A DNA stretch of 64,000 nt from Saccharomycopsis fibuligera x Saccharomycopsis cf. fibuligera (lineage: Eukaryota > Ascomycota > Saccharomycetes > Ascoideales > Saccharomycopsidaceae). The notes under the pieces were generated by a model. The model saw only the letters and a list, made by a program, of their open reading frames with translations. It was not told where the DNA came from and searched no databases. Shown here piece after piece: positions 19,095 to 29,067 of this stretch (the first letter of the stretch is position 1; every line of letters begins with the position of its first letter). The DNA lies in assembly GCA_001936135.1 (NCBI GenBank), contig CP012818.1:2581873-2645872 (forward strand), in the 5' to 3' direction. The position numbers and the translations under genes were made by a program.

Positions 19095-20654
19095 ATGAAA
19101 CATCCATTGCAGTCATTCATCCTCAACAAGCAAGGTACTATTTTGTTTGCTGCTGTACAGAATAATATTCTTGCCTTTAATTTGAGCAATGGTGCTCTTT
19201 TGGACCAGTGGACTGACACTGTAGGCACCGACTTCACCATTAGGAAGAAGTTTGAAAAGATTATTGAGCAGGCCAAGAAAAGCGATAGTGAGAATGCAAA
19301 AGAGATAGAAACCAGCGAAGGGGATGTTGAACAGGTCGGAGAGAAGAAATCCGGTAAATCTGAACCCGAAAACTTCGAAGAGTTTGTGAACAAAGACAGC
19401 ACAGCTGCAAGTGCTGCGATTAGTACTGCTGCTTCAAGTGCCAGTACTACTACACAAGAAAACACTCCAGAAGCATTGTCCTTAACAGAACAACCCGATG
19501 CTAAAAAGCAAAAGTTGAACAGTAGCAAATCTAAACCTAAACACAAAAGAAAGAATAAAGTTCCAAAGATCCCAACCCCTGGACCAGGAGCTCCGCAGAT
19601 CTACAACGATATTCGTAACTTATTTCTCACACCAAGTGAAACATACCTAATTGCTACTACAAACTCAGATAAAGCAGCAATTGTATTTAAGTTGAATTAT
19701 GATAACGAAAACAACAATCAAGATACAAAACTACTTGAATTGGTGAAAAGACAGCCCTTCCCTAAAAGACCATGCTCTGTTGCCGTTTCACAAGACGAGA
19801 AAAACATCATTTTGGGAGACAAGTTTGGTGATGTTTATTCTATTGAATTTGACCGTCCAATAATAGAAGATTTCAGCGAATCATTAAATAGTGACGATCC
19901 AAAAAATCTTCCAATTCCAATTCTTGGACATGTTTCCATGTTAACTAGTCTAGTGGTAACTGATGACTCAATGGGCAAACAGAAAATTATTACTGCCGAC
20001 AGAGATGAGCATATTAGGATATCTAACTATCCTAAATCTTTTGTCATTGACAGATGGTTGTTCGGCCATAGAGAATTTGTTTCTGAGTTGGTAATACCAA
20101 ATTTTAACAAAAAATTGTTGATTAGTGCTGGAGGTGATGAATTTTTCATTCTTTGGGCATGGGAAAAAAGCGAAGAGCCCTTATTACAAAAAGTCAGCAT
20201 CAAAGACTTGATTCAACCATATTTGACCTCTGAAGCACATGCTGTGCCTGAAAGATGGTTGAAAGATGACAAGGAAAAGAAGGAATTTTCTATTTCTAAG
20301 ATTGCCGTTAGTGAAAGCTTGAAAAAATTGTACGTGTTGGTAGAGCAAACTAAGGTAATTTTAGTGTACAAGTTTACAGATAATGAGAAATTTGACCAAG
20401 TGGAATACGAGGGCAAAATTGAAGACAATTTTCCGATAACTTGGATGCAAGTTGACAATACTAATGACAAGTTGTACTATGCAGTGGACACTAGAGTCAG
20501 TAATGAGCTTGTGAAAGTAGTTGACTTGAAGAGCAACGCCAAAGTTGAACCGATGGTCAATTTGGGAGAAAATAGCCCGGTGGAAGTGGACAGCGAAAAG
20601 GATATTTATCCATTGTACATTGTTGGACAGCTTCGTAAGAGAAGTGAACATTAG
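19095..20654 (+). CDS. TRM82: tRNA (guanine-N7-)-methyltransferase non-catalytic WD40 subunit
   Basis: The frame is open upstream to 19038 without an earlier ATG. The first ATG (19095) yields 519 residues starting M-K-H-P-L-Q-S, which parallels the H-P-L-Q N-terminus of S. cerevisiae Trm82. WD40 repeats are spread over residues ~10-60 and ~170-500, with blades such as L-I-S-A-G-G-D-E-F-F-I-L-W-A-W. They are interrupted by a K/E/S/A-rich low-complexity insertion at ~75-170. Trm82 holds the catalytic partner Trm8 active for m7G46 formation in tRNA, in the nucleus. PAC and RRPE motifs lie in the promoter. The gene is divergent from the BTB gene. Confidence 0.9.
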   Translation: MKHPLQSFILNKQGTILFAAVQNNILAFNLSNGALLDQWTDTVGTDFTIRKKFEKIIEQAKKSDSENAKEIETSEGDVEQVGEKKSGKSEPENFEEFVNKDSTAASAAISTAASSASTTTQENTPEALSLTEQPDAKKQKLNSSKSKPKHKRKNKVPKIPTPGPGAPQIYNDIRNLFLTPSETYLIATTNSDKAAIVFKLNYDNENNNQDTKLLELVKRQPFPKRPCSVAVSQDEKNIILGDKFGDVYSIEFDRPIIEDFSESLNSDDPKNLPIPILGHVSMLTSLVVTDDSMGKQKIITADRDEHIRISNYPKSFVIDRWLFGHREFVSELVIPNFNKKLLISAGGDEFFILWAWEKSEEPLLQKVSIKDLIQPYLTSEAHAVPERWLKDDKEKKEFSISKIAVSESLKKLYVLVEQTKVILVYKFTDNEKFDQVEYEGKIEDNFPITWMQVDNTNDKLYYAVDTRVSNELVKVVDLKSNAKVEPMVNLGENSPVEVDSEKDIYPLYIVGQLRKRSEH

Positions 20655-21765
20655 TTTGTATAGTATTTAACTAATAAATGCGATACATTGAATGTTTATA
20701 ATAATAAATAAGCATAATAGTGCGCACGAAGATATATCTGGCTAGTTACTCGACACTAATTGAATTTACTGGAGAATATGTGCCAAAATAATAACTTTTC
20801 CGGTATACTCGTAAATTATTGGCAGATCAAAACTAAAAGTGCTAAATGATAGAGCTGCTGAGTGTTATTAAGCTGGAATACTTGCAGTCAAACATCACAA
20901 ACCTCAAAAAAGCAATATTAACGCTAATAGAACTTGTAAATTGGATTAGTAATTATAAATGATGATTGCCGATTCAGTTTGGACTCTGTAGTACCATTGT
21001 CTAGGCAATATGCCCGCTCTCTAGTAAATATATTGTAGAGATTTTTCTATATTCAACACTATTGACAGAAACTCGCAAAAGCAAATTAATATATTTGGCC
21101 ATATAACAAACTTTTAAAAAAAAATAATAATATATCCAATAAAGCATGCATAAAACTAATATAAAACAGCAGAAGCTGCTGCACGAAGTCATAATCCTTC
21201 AAGTTGAACCGTACACCCACAATGAAGTACGATAGCAATAATAAGCTTGTGGCAATCGCAAGTTGGGGGTTGTTACAATTCTTGGAGCTTTAAATTCACC
21301 TTGGTGATGTCGCCAAAGTTTTTATGCCAATATTGAGGTGGCCAGCAATACCAATTCAAGAAAAATACACCATCTGCTTCCTCGCAAAGCTTGCAAAGGG
21401 AAACCATGTTGCAACTGCCAGGCGCCTGAACTAGATAAAAAAATGTTATAAGCGTTCAAGTACAGTTTGGAGAGATTTAAAAAAAAGAACAGAACGCCGA
21501 AGAGAGGATGGAGCAGATATAATCTTGAATTTTGAATATTGAATATGACAATGATGGCAAGTGTTTGCTGTTGATGTTTTACAATTTTGCTAAGTGTGCG
21601 GTACTTGATGCTGCATGTCAGCGGCTTCTGTTATAATCTGTGCGCTTCCTCAAAATTAAGCGCCTAAAAATACACACGCACATACGGACTTATCAATATT
21701 ACTATGGTTAAAACCATTACTTAACACATACACCACATAGACTTCATAACGCACAATAGAAAGTT
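20655..21765. other. gene-poor spacer downstream of TRM82
   Basis: About 1.1 kb. Only a marginal minus-strand frame (21273-21407) is worth mention; the rest shows no supportable gene. Confidence 0.35.
21273..21407 (-). CDS. possible short Cys/Trp-rich frame, 44 aa
   Basis: ATG at 21407 to TAA at 21275-21273. It contains C-K-L-C near the start and W-Y-C-W-P-P-Q-Y-W in the middle. It is Cys/Trp-rich like the microprotein family, but the modules are in a different order and the spacing does not fit, so membership is doubtful. A good 3' splice-site-like sequence (T-run, TCTAGTTCAG) lies about 25 bp upstream of the ATG, so this could be a terminal exon. No 5' splice site was found. Confidence 0.25.
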   Translation of the reverse strand: MVSLCKLCEEADGVFFLNWYCWPPQYWHKNFGDITKVNLKLQEL

Positions 21766-21966
21766 ATGAACGCAGCTACTAGACAGCTTTTCATTTCCAT
21801 TCGGACCACCAGCAAAGGCGAATTGTACCACTGGACATGTTGCAAGTGTCATAATTTCCATCATTTAGGAAGCAACAAACGCAAAGTTAAGGATGCTGAG
21901 CTGTTTTGCAAAAAATGCCATCACGGGGTATGCGGCGCTTGTTATCGAAATTCTCCTGAATTTTAG
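21766..21966 (+). CDS. cysteine-rich zinc-binding microprotein, 66 aa, plus strand
   Basis: Complete ATG-to-TAG frame. Motif: W-T-C-C-K-C at residues 23-28, a 19-residue His/Lys-rich spacer, then C-K-K-C-H-H-G-V-C-G-A-C. The second module is canonical. This is the only intact copy on the plus strand and the only one outside the 4.3-14.9 kb stretch, separated from it by the BTB and TRM82 genes. Its longer spacer resembles that of the copy at 4862 (18 residues), so the two may represent an older branch. Confidence 0.7.
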   Translation: MNAATRQLFISIRTTSKGELYHWTCCKCHNFHHLGSNKRKVKDAELFCKKCHHGVCGACYRNSPEF

Positions 21967-22302
21967 CGGTTGTTTTGTAAATTTTTTTTTTTGTTTGAAT
22001 AAAAGTTTTAGAAATAAATGATTGTTCTTTGATTTGTATCGCGGTGTGTCTAAAGTTTGTGGATATTTACCTACTTGGGCGCTTACGTGTAATGTTATAG
22101 ACCATGATATGAGCCATAGCCAAGCTAGGAGCACAAAACCAACGGTATGGTAGGATAAACTATTCTGGGCGCTTTTCTTGAATGCTGTTAAAAACTACGA
22201 TTCATCTCAGGGAACTAGTGGCATGCCGATAGTTAGAATATCTTGAAATCTTCAATACTAAAATAAGGCCTAAATTTAAGTCCTTTTTTTACAACTGAAA
22301 TC

Positions 22303-22333
<31 letters not shown>

Positions 22334-22801
22334 GAAAGAATAAAATAAAATATGAAAGAAAAAGTAGAGAATAATTTACTCTTTGAATCAATCGACACTT
22401 CAATTTTGTCCTGGAATACTTGTTACAGTTGCCAGAATGAGACAAACTGGAAACTTAAGAGTGCTTCAACTATGCCAGATATTCACAATTATTGTTTGTT
22501 TTTGGGAAATTGGTTTAAAAGCAATTTATTAACTGGTACATGTGATCAAAATATATAAAAATATAGCAAACAACCTCATCAACAATCACTTTGCTCTATC
22601 TCATGTTAAAGAATATTCTTACCTAATCCATTACAACCGCTCTGCAGCAAAGCGCTTTTTTCTTCGAGGTCAGTTCTCCGCGATCTACAAAAAGAAAAAA
22701 TTCAAATCACAACAAAAGAACTCAACTTCACGGAAACTACTCAATGGATCAACGATTCAAATACTTACAATTAGAAATATTAGACCAATAAAGACACAAT
22801 C
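21967..22801. other. intergenic with long poly(A) tract
   Basis: An uninterrupted run of 26 A (about 22305-22330) followed by purine-rich sequence lies upstream of the next gene. Short overlapping frames in 22352-22820 are not convincing. Confidence 0.4.
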
Positions 22802-23674
22802 ATGGCACAATTCAGAATAAGGGGCCTTTTGAGTAAAGGCTATAGCTTGTTTTTTCGCAATAAAGGGTACCGATATCCAATTTTTTATCAATGCCATCTT
22901 TTTACTCTCAAATATTGCCCACCCCAACATTACTTAACCCTTTTTCAGAAATCATATCCAGTAGCAATGAACTTCGAATATCCAATCAACACCGATCCTT
23001 TGATTTTCAATATTAAGGTATCAGATGTAAGCCATCCTTCAGGGAACCCAAAACAGTTGACACAGGTGCGAAAATACATTGATAAATATTTTAGAGGAGC
23101 TAATCCGTTCAAGTATGCCTGTTTGAGAAACCGTTCTAAACGATTTGTGCTATCCCAAGTGACAGAAATAATAGCAAGTGATAAGAAACATTTACCAGAG
23201 AATGCTCTAGGTAACTCAAATGAAACCTTTAGTAAGCCTAACAAGCTGCCAAAAAATAATTTACTAAATCAGGAAGATATCGACAAGGCTTACCATGGGG
23301 TTTTCCTATTCAGGTTTGCCCTTTGTCCGTCAGAAGAGAACTTTGAACAATTCAAAGAACACCTTCAAATAGCTTTTCGCAAACTAAAAAACTTACTGAA
23401 AGAAGATTTGTACAAAATTAAGCGAGGAGTTAAGCTTTCTAACAAGGACACTCAAGTTCCATTTCAAAGTGTGGTGAGGCAATGCATTTTGGATAAAAAT
23501 AGTATATCCAATCGAAATTTTTTTGGGTTTGTTAGAGATGAGGATATTGATGTGATGAAGAATAATTTGGACAAAAATGAAAATTTAAGCAAAGGGTTGT
23601 TGTTGAAGGTACCTATGGAAGAAAGAATGAAGAAGGGTGGATTGAAGAAAATTCTTGGTGACAATTTGGTGTGA
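22802..23674 (+). CDS. hypothetical protein, 290 aa
   Basis: I do not recognise this protein. The ATG at 22802 gives 290 residues. The first ~55 are aromatic and basic (F, Y, R, K, almost no acidic residues), compatible with a mitochondrial presequence. An alternative ATG at 22967 would start M-N-F-E-Y-P-I-N-T-D; a 3' splice-site-like TTTTTCAG lies just before it, so the true N-terminus is uncertain. The rest is charged and mostly helical, with no Cys clusters or membrane segments, and ends with a Lys/Gly-rich tail (M-K-K-G-G-L-K-K-I-L-G). Sustained codon structure makes it a likely real gene. Confidence 0.6.
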   Translation: MAQFRIRGLLSKGYSLFFRNKGYRYPIFYQCHLFTLKYCPPQHYLTLFQKSYPVAMNFEYPINTDPLIFNIKVSDVSHPSGNPKQLTQVRKYIDKYFRGANPFKYACLRNRSKRFVLSQVTEIIASDKKHLPENALGNSNETFSKPNKLPKNNLLNQEDIDKAYHGVFLFRFALCPSEENFEQFKEHLQIAFRKLKNLLKEDLYKIKRGVKLSNKDTQVPFQSVVRQCILDKNSISNRNFFGFVRDEDIDVMKNNLDKNENLSKGLLLKVPMEERMKKGGLKKILGDNLV

Positions 23675-23957
23675 TATCAACAGGGGGACCATACAAGTTT
23701 ACATATCGAAATTAATTTTGTAACGTTAAGCTTTTGATAAAATCTATAATAAACTGTTAAAGCCTGAAAATAAGCATGCTAAGAGAGAAGCAAAATACAA
23801 ACAAAGGAACGGAAAAATGAGATGATTAACCTGCCTATTCACAAATAGGCTTTAATGGTTGATGAACAGCATATTAAGAATCGAGACGAGATAAAACAAA
23901 TTAAAACAAATTGAAATGAATTTTTGTGATAAGAATAATGCTATATTGGCAGGCAAA

Positions 23958-24284
23958 TCAGGATGAATGATATGCTAAATTGGCAGTATTGCACAGTGAA
24001 GCAGGAGCGGCAAAGCTAACAATAATATCTGTGGCTGAAGTAACAGTGACAATATCCGTGATAGTATAAGTTGTTGGTGTGTCCCTGACTCGGAGATCTA
24101 TTTTTGAATGTTCATTACCATTTTTCTCCTTTTCGTCTCCAGTAATGATTTTTGCTTTTCTTTTGACAAGAGCATGCTGTACTTGTGCAAGTTCTTGGTC
24201 AGCAACAACAGCAGCAGTCTTGGCGGCGACTGCCCCAGAAAACAATAAAGCGCAAGCAATAGAAACGACTCTGGTAAACAACAT
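23958..24284 (-). CDS. small secreted protein with Kex2-type site, 108 aa
   Basis: The frame is open further upstream, but the ATG at 24284 starts a classic signal peptide: M-L-F-T-R-V-V, then a hydrophobic core I-A-C-A-L-L-F-S-G-A-V-A-A. A TATATATATATAT element lies about 90 bp upstream, which supports this start. After ~20 mostly acidic or amide residues comes L-V-K-R, a likely Kex2 cleavage site, leaving a mature peptide of about 68 residues. That part is first charged (K/E/N) and then Thr/Val/Ile-rich (T-I-T-D-I-V-T-V-T-S-A-T-D-I). No GPI signal and a single Cys. Function unknown; no similarity I recognise. Confidence 0.6.
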   Translation of the reverse strand: MLFTRVVSIACALLFSGAVAAKTAAVVADQELAQVQHALVKRKAKIITGDEKEKNGNEHSKIDLRVRDTPTTYTITDIVTVTSATDIIVSFAAPASLCNTANLAYHSS

Positions 24285-24370
24285 TTTATACAATTCGATC
24301 AAATGAGTAATATTGATAAGATAATACAAGCCAAAGTATTTATTTACAATGATTTGAGGGCCATTGCAGC

Positions 24371-24383
24371 TATATATATATAT
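24371..24383 (-). promoter_or_regulatory. TATA element of the small secreted protein gene
   Basis: Perfect alternating TATATATATATAT, 87-99 bp upstream of the ATG at 24284. A strong TATA box is typical of regulated rather than housekeeping yeast genes. Confidence 0.5.
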
Positions 24384-24922
24384 CTCATCTGTAAATATTG
24401 TCCATTGCAAGTGTTTCATTAGAGAAAGCGTGGTTTCACAAGATAGCACCATCACAATGGATACATTAGGGTGCCGATTTGTGCTGATTATTGCGCTATA
24501 GTACGCTGCTAAGCATAAATATGCGATCTACACCTAAAAATGCCGCCAAAAAATTTATTATTATTTTTTTTCATCTGAGATCAAGCTTCAATCCTCTTTT
24601 CGTTCTTTTTTTGGCTCTTGAAAGATTTGAAAAGTACAGTGCAGGCGACTGCTAGTGATTAATCGAAATATCAACTAGCAGAAGAAAAAAAAAGGCACGA
24701 AAAGCAGCGATAGAGTTAACTCCAAGTCTTAAATAACGTTGTGCGCTGTTACTGTCACATTTTTTCTAATTTCTCTTTTCCCTTTTTCCGCTCTTTTTCA
24801 ACCTATTTTTTTAGTGCAATTTTGATGCGGTGTTCATTAAATTGACGTTTCGTATCAGGCAACGGAACATAACTAAAGATCCTTACCAAGGTCACGAATA
24901 CCCAAAATTTTGTGAGAAAAAA
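24384..24922. other. divergent intergenic region
   Basis: Shared upstream region of the secreted-protein gene (minus) and the 24923 gene (plus). It contains several T-rich tracts (24563-24571, 24759-24815), as expected of yeast promoters. No further gene. Confidence 0.4.
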
Positions 24923-26566
24923 ATGTCAAGAACAATCAAGCATAAACCTTCATTTTTAGAGTTGAACCAATTTCAAGATCCTGCCAGCATCGATCAGGAT
25001 GCTGAAGACAAGATGAAATCTCTTGATGCTCAAAAGGCACAATTCATGAAAAAATTCAAATTATTATTGAATGATCAAATCAAGAGAAAAGAAATCATTG
25101 ATCAGATTCAAAAACTTGCTAAAAAGAAAAATTACACTCTTAGCAATAAGCCGACAATTGCTAATGAAAGTTTCAAATTTGAATGGTTTGTGGCTACTGA
25201 CGAACCATCAATGATTGATTCCTTGTATTATTTGTACTTTTGGGTTTTGTTGAAGGGCAGATACTTATTGGATGACATAAATGAAGAGAGTGCCTCTAGA
25301 TTAAGAAAAAAGAAAAGCTTTTATCAATTATCGACGACAAACAATGCCAATAGTAGCAATGATAGCATATACATTGAATCACCATCCAAGTTAAACACTA
25401 TAGCTAACCATCATAGCACCACACGTTTTGAAAAAGATATATTGAAAGCTAAAAAATCAGTTGGTGATTTGAGGTCCCAATTTGCTAAGATTATTGATGA
25501 TGAACATAAAGAAAATTACAACAGTTTAAGTCCAACTAGTGCTTCTGCTATGAATGGGAGCAAGTTTTATGGTTCCAAACCATCATCAGCTACAACTTCT
25601 AGGAAATCATCATTTAGCAGCTACTTGAGTCCCGCTAATTCCCCAGTATCCAAAAAATTCAACGTTTCTTCATCAAACAATAATAACACCACAAACAATA
25701 ATACCTCTAATAACGCCCATAGTATCAATTCCACTCACAATAATCCACATAGTCCAACCACCAGCAGAAATTTAGTACACAAATTCAGTGAACTTCCGCT
25801 AGTAGAGTCACCATATATTAAAAATGTGCTTAGATTCAAGTTTGACATGTCAACGTACTTGAACGTGCTAATTGAAAATTATGGCTTGAACAATGAAATT
25901 CTACCTTTGGAATTTTTGATCAATAGTGGTAATAACTTGCCACCGCCAAAAGTTGTCTTCAGAAATAATCAAGTTAACGAAGAGATAATACGCAGACTAC
26001 CGGGCTATGAGTATTTGTTGTTGATCGCTGATAATCCGATTGATGCAGATTGTTCAGAACATTTGAAATTTGTGCATGAGTTGCTTATACAGCATTTGCA
26101 AGCAGGGTTGATTTGGGATTTCCATTCAATTTATCAAAGTTCTGGAAACTTGCAATCTGATATCAAAAATTTACACTTGAAAGACGACGGAGATTGTAGA
26201 TTGGTATATTTCAAACACTTTAGCAAAACTTTGATTAATTTGATATTTGAATTTTACAAAGACAAAAACAAAAGAGAAGATATTGTTAAGCAATTCAACT
26301 TGAATCCAAAAAATCACATCAAGATTAATGATTTGAAATTGAATTATAGTGTGTTGAAATACAACGAGACTTGGAAGTCTTGGAATGAGTTGGATTTTAT
26401 CGTGTTGAATAACTTTATCTTCCCAAGTAAATCAACAGATGATAAAACGAGAATTGTAGCAAAAAGAGAAGAATGGCGAGATTTAAAAATGGGTGAATCA
26501 ATGACTTTTTACGCATGGAATCCAGATAACGATACGAAAATAGAAAAAACATACGTGAAAGCATAG
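24923..26566 (+). CDS. hypothetical protein with Asn/Ser-rich centre, 547 aa
   Basis: The frame opens at 24830 without an ATG. The first ATG (24923, preceded by an A-run, good yeast context) starts M-S-R-T-I-K-H-K-P-S. Residues ~30-150 are charged and helical with an aromatic patch (Y-Y-L-Y-F-W-V-L-L-K-G-R-Y-L-L). Residues ~240-320 are N/S/T-rich low complexity. Residues ~325-547 form a second ordered part with W/F-rich segments (Y-N-E-T-W-K-S-W-N-E-L). No domain is recognised, and I cannot name an S. cerevisiae orthologue; it may be restricted to related yeasts. It is convergent with RGP1, 136 bp away. Confidence 0.75.
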   Translation: MSRTIKHKPSFLELNQFQDPASIDQDAEDKMKSLDAQKAQFMKKFKLLLNDQIKRKEIIDQIQKLAKKKNYTLSNKPTIANESFKFEWFVATDEPSMIDSLYYLYFWVLLKGRYLLDDINEESASRLRKKKSFYQLSTTNNANSSNDSIYIESPSKLNTIANHHSTTRFEKDILKAKKSVGDLRSQFAKIIDDEHKENYNSLSPTSASAMNGSKFYGSKPSSATTSRKSSFSSYLSPANSPVSKKFNVSSSNNNNTTNNNTSNNAHSINSTHNNPHSPTTSRNLVHKFSELPLVESPYIKNVLRFKFDMSTYLNVLIENYGLNNEILPLEFLINSGNNLPPPKVVFRNNQVNEEIIRRLPGYEYLLLIADNPIDADCSEHLKFVHELLIQHLQAGLIWDFHSIYQSSGNLQSDIKNLHLKDDGDCRLVYFKHFSKTLINLIFEFYKDKNKREDIVKQFNLNPKNHIKINDLKLNYSVLKYNETWKSWNELDFIVLNNFIFPSKSTDDKTRIVAKREEWRDLKMGESMTFYAWNPDNDTKIEKTYVKA

Positions 26567-26702
26567 CATTTTTCTATCAAAATTCAAGGCTTTTTCACAA
26601 AAACGACGACCCAAAAAGAAAAAAAAAACACAAAACAGTTAACTATAGAACCTTTATAGATAGGAAAATACACATTTGGGTTATAAATATAGCATACTCA
26701 GA

Positions 26703-28880
26703 TTAAACATTGATATTATTCAAATCATGCTCTGATGGTAAAACATTGATAGGAATCTTTATAGAAAATTCTGATCCATTTAACGAATCTTTAGCATTAA
26801 ATAAACTGCCATTAGCATCTTTATGAATACGTTTTAAATAAACGTCTTCTTTATTTTTATCTGTTTTGTCGCTACCTTCAATTAATATGAATTTGAAAAC
26901 AAGAAAATATCTGAGTTTGAAAAAATTGGTAGAGAATTGCGGGGTGAGGTTGTAGCTTAAGAATAAGTCATTGATGTTAAGCCTGTTGTAACGTGTACCC
27001 AAAAGAGAATATTTCTTTACAGTATGTGTCCTTGTAAAATGTTTCCAATATGCTGGATTTTGACTCACTATTTCTCGTTCTATGCTTTCGTTACTATTAA
27101 TTTCATCATTTGTAAGCCCTGCTAAGTTATTATTGACTATAGGGAACTTCCATAATTTTTGAGCTTCTACTGGGTTTTCTTTGAATTGCTCTTTAATTTG
27201 CATAGTGGTTTTTTGATATTCAATCAAGTATTCATAATTAAATTTTTCAAAAGATTGGATAGAAATAGATACACCAGAAACTTTAACTGGGCTTATACTG
27301 TCTAGTTTGTGTTCAGGGTCATGAAAATCAAACAGTAAGCTAATGTTTTCGCCAATTTTATAAAATGGTTTGTCAAATAAAATTTTTGCAACAAATAGGT
27401 TCTTGATTTTTACGAAATATTGAGTTTTTAATACATCTTTGATTACTGGCTCAAAAGAAAGTTTTCGACTGGTATTCAAACTAAGCGAATCTTTTTTGAA
27501 CTGACCAATAGACACGGAGTGACTAAAAGTTCTCATCCTTTGTCTTCCACTCAAACTGGATGGATTATGTATTTTTTCAGTGTCAAATGGATTGGTATCA
27601 CTAGTGGAAAAATATTCCAAATTGGAATTAATGCTTAGAAAATTTCCATTAGTATTGTTGATCAACGGCGAAGATGGTAGACTTCGTATTTGCTCACTTG
27701 TTATCAAATCTTTTTTGTTGTAAAGAGTTTTCATTGTGTTGATAAAGTCCTGTTTCAAATGATCAGAATATTGTGGATCTTCTTCTGGCTCATTAATTAT
27801 AGGGAGCTGTGATAGTTTACTTTCATTTTCACTGACCTGACTGATAAAAGAAAAATCTGTATATCGTTCCTGAGCGTTAAGTTCTATCAAAAAGTTCGAC
27901 CTGTTAAGATAATTCTTATTGTTGATGAGGTTTTTATTAGAGAAAAATTCAGTTTCCAAATTTGGAACAACTTGTTGACCATTTATTTGCGGAGCAAGAC
28001 TTATTTTGAGAGGAAATGCAATGCTAATATTTGATGGTCTACCAGAAAAACCAAGCAATTTTTCCGTGTTTAGTATCAACTTATACACAATTTGAATGTT
28101 ATCAGACTTATAACTGGAAGGCAATGATTCAGGAAGTTTGAATCTGAAATGATATTGTTTGTATTCGCCGTTTGTTAGTGACAATGATGGAAACATTAAA
28201 AATTGGTTTGTCGCAAAAATTGGTTGCGTTGTTTTCAAAGGGCCTTGATTTTTAGCAAACCCATGGTTAATGGTGCTATCAAAATCAGAGAGGTCTGTGT
28301 TTAGAAACGAAGTGAAATTAGAGGACAAATTTTGGAAAAACGATTTTGGTTCATTAGTTGATATTTTCAATGACGGGACACCAGCGATGCAGCCACTAAT
28401 GATCGAATTTTGCCTAAGCTTGGTAAAAATGTTTGAATCAATTATTTCGTCATTTACCAAAAAATAGCCAAATAGCTGTAAACTACCTGACAAGAATGTT
28501 TCTGTATTGTTGTATACTGACTTTTGTAAATCTTCCTGCTTTTCAGCATCTTCTAGTTGGTTTAAGAAGAGCGACCTTGAAAACTGGCTTGATATTCTCC
28601 TGCTCCACGACGACTGGTTCTCTGTGTTAGACTCTGTGTCACTGCCCAATGGCCTGGAACTGTCATTATCACTGTCATTACTACTCTTTACTTTTTCTTT
28701 TTGTATTGTATCTCTGTCATCATCTGTATTGGGTTTCTGTAGTTGGGGATCCACATGCTGGAAGGTAATCAAGGCGTCAATAGTGTCTCCAGCAAAGAAA
28801 GGGTTGCTAGAGTAGATAAGCAGCACAGTGATATTGGGCGATAGATACTGAGTGCATTGGTAGTGTAGATGTGAAGTCAT
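26703..28880 (-). CDS. RGP1: Rgp1, subunit of the Ric1-Rgp1 exchange factor for Ypt6
   Basis: 725 residues from the ATG at 28880. The N-terminal N-I-T-V-L-L-I-Y-S-S-N-P-F-F-A-G-D-T-I-D-A-L-I-T-F motif and a C-terminal beta-rich arrestin-like half with F-F-K-L-R-Y-F-L-V-F-K-F-I-L-I are the Rgp1 family pattern. S. cerevisiae Rgp1 has about 660 residues. It forms a Golgi GEF with Ric1 that activates the Rab GTPase Ypt6 for endosome-to-Golgi traffic. An S/D/E-rich insert at ~55-100 and an Asn-rich centre account for the extra length. It is divergent from YCF1 over 265 bp; in S. cerevisiae RGP1 (YDR137W) and YCF1 (YDR135C) are also close neighbours, which supports both calls. Confidence 0.82.
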   Translation of the reverse strand: MTSHLHYQCTQYLSPNITVLLIYSSNPFFAGDTIDALITFQHVDPQLQKPNTDDDRDTIQKEKVKSSNDSDNDSSRPLGSDTESNTENQSSWSRRISSQFSRSLFLNQLEDAEKQEDLQKSVYNNTETFLSGSLQLFGYFLVNDEIIDSNIFTKLRQNSIISGCIAGVPSLKISTNEPKSFFQNLSSNFTSFLNTDLSDFDSTINHGFAKNQGPLKTTQPIFATNQFLMFPSLSLTNGEYKQYHFRFKLPESLPSSYKSDNIQIVYKLILNTEKLLGFSGRPSNISIAFPLKISLAPQINGQQVVPNLETEFFSNKNLINNKNYLNRSNFLIELNAQERYTDFSFISQVSENESKLSQLPIINEPEEDPQYSDHLKQDFINTMKTLYNKKDLITSEQIRSLPSSPLINNTNGNFLSINSNLEYFSTSDTNPFDTEKIHNPSSLSGRQRMRTFSHSVSIGQFKKDSLSLNTSRKLSFEPVIKDVLKTQYFVKIKNLFVAKILFDKPFYKIGENISLLFDFHDPEHKLDSISPVKVSGVSISIQSFEKFNYEYLIEYQKTTMQIKEQFKENPVEAQKLWKFPIVNNNLAGLTNDEINSNESIEREIVSQNPAYWKHFTRTHTVKKYSLLGTRYNRLNINDLFLSYNLTPQFSTNFFKLRYFLVFKFILIEGSDKTDKNKEDVYLKRIHKDANGSLFNAKDSLNGSEFSIKIPINVLPSEHDLNNINV

Positions 28881-29034
28881 TGGCAGTGACAGTGCTGTTT
28901 CCCGTAGTCGTTGCTCTGTGTATTCAACACGACGCCCAAAACCTCTATGTTTCGAGCTGTTTTTGGTGCTGCCAGAAACGGCAAAAACTAGTTTTGTATG
29001 GCAGTCCCGTGATGCAGTCTTATCGTCAGGATTA

Positions 29035-29041
29035 TTACTAA
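29035..29041 (+). promoter_or_regulatory. Yap1-type response element upstream of YCF1
   Basis: TTACTAA matches the AP-1-like Yap1 site exactly, 105 bp upstream of the YCF1 ATG and just upstream of a TATA box. In S. cerevisiae YCF1 is a classic Yap1 target induced by oxidants and cadmium. Function here is inferred from motif plus gene identity. Confidence 0.6.
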
Positions 29042-29061
29042 TAGTACTGCGTGCACTGCCG

Positions 29062-29067
29062 TATAAA
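29062..29067 (+). promoter_or_regulatory. TATA box of YCF1
   Basis: TATAAA, 79-84 bp upstream of the ATG, 20 bp after the Yap1-type site. No comparable element faces RGP1. Confidence 0.55.
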
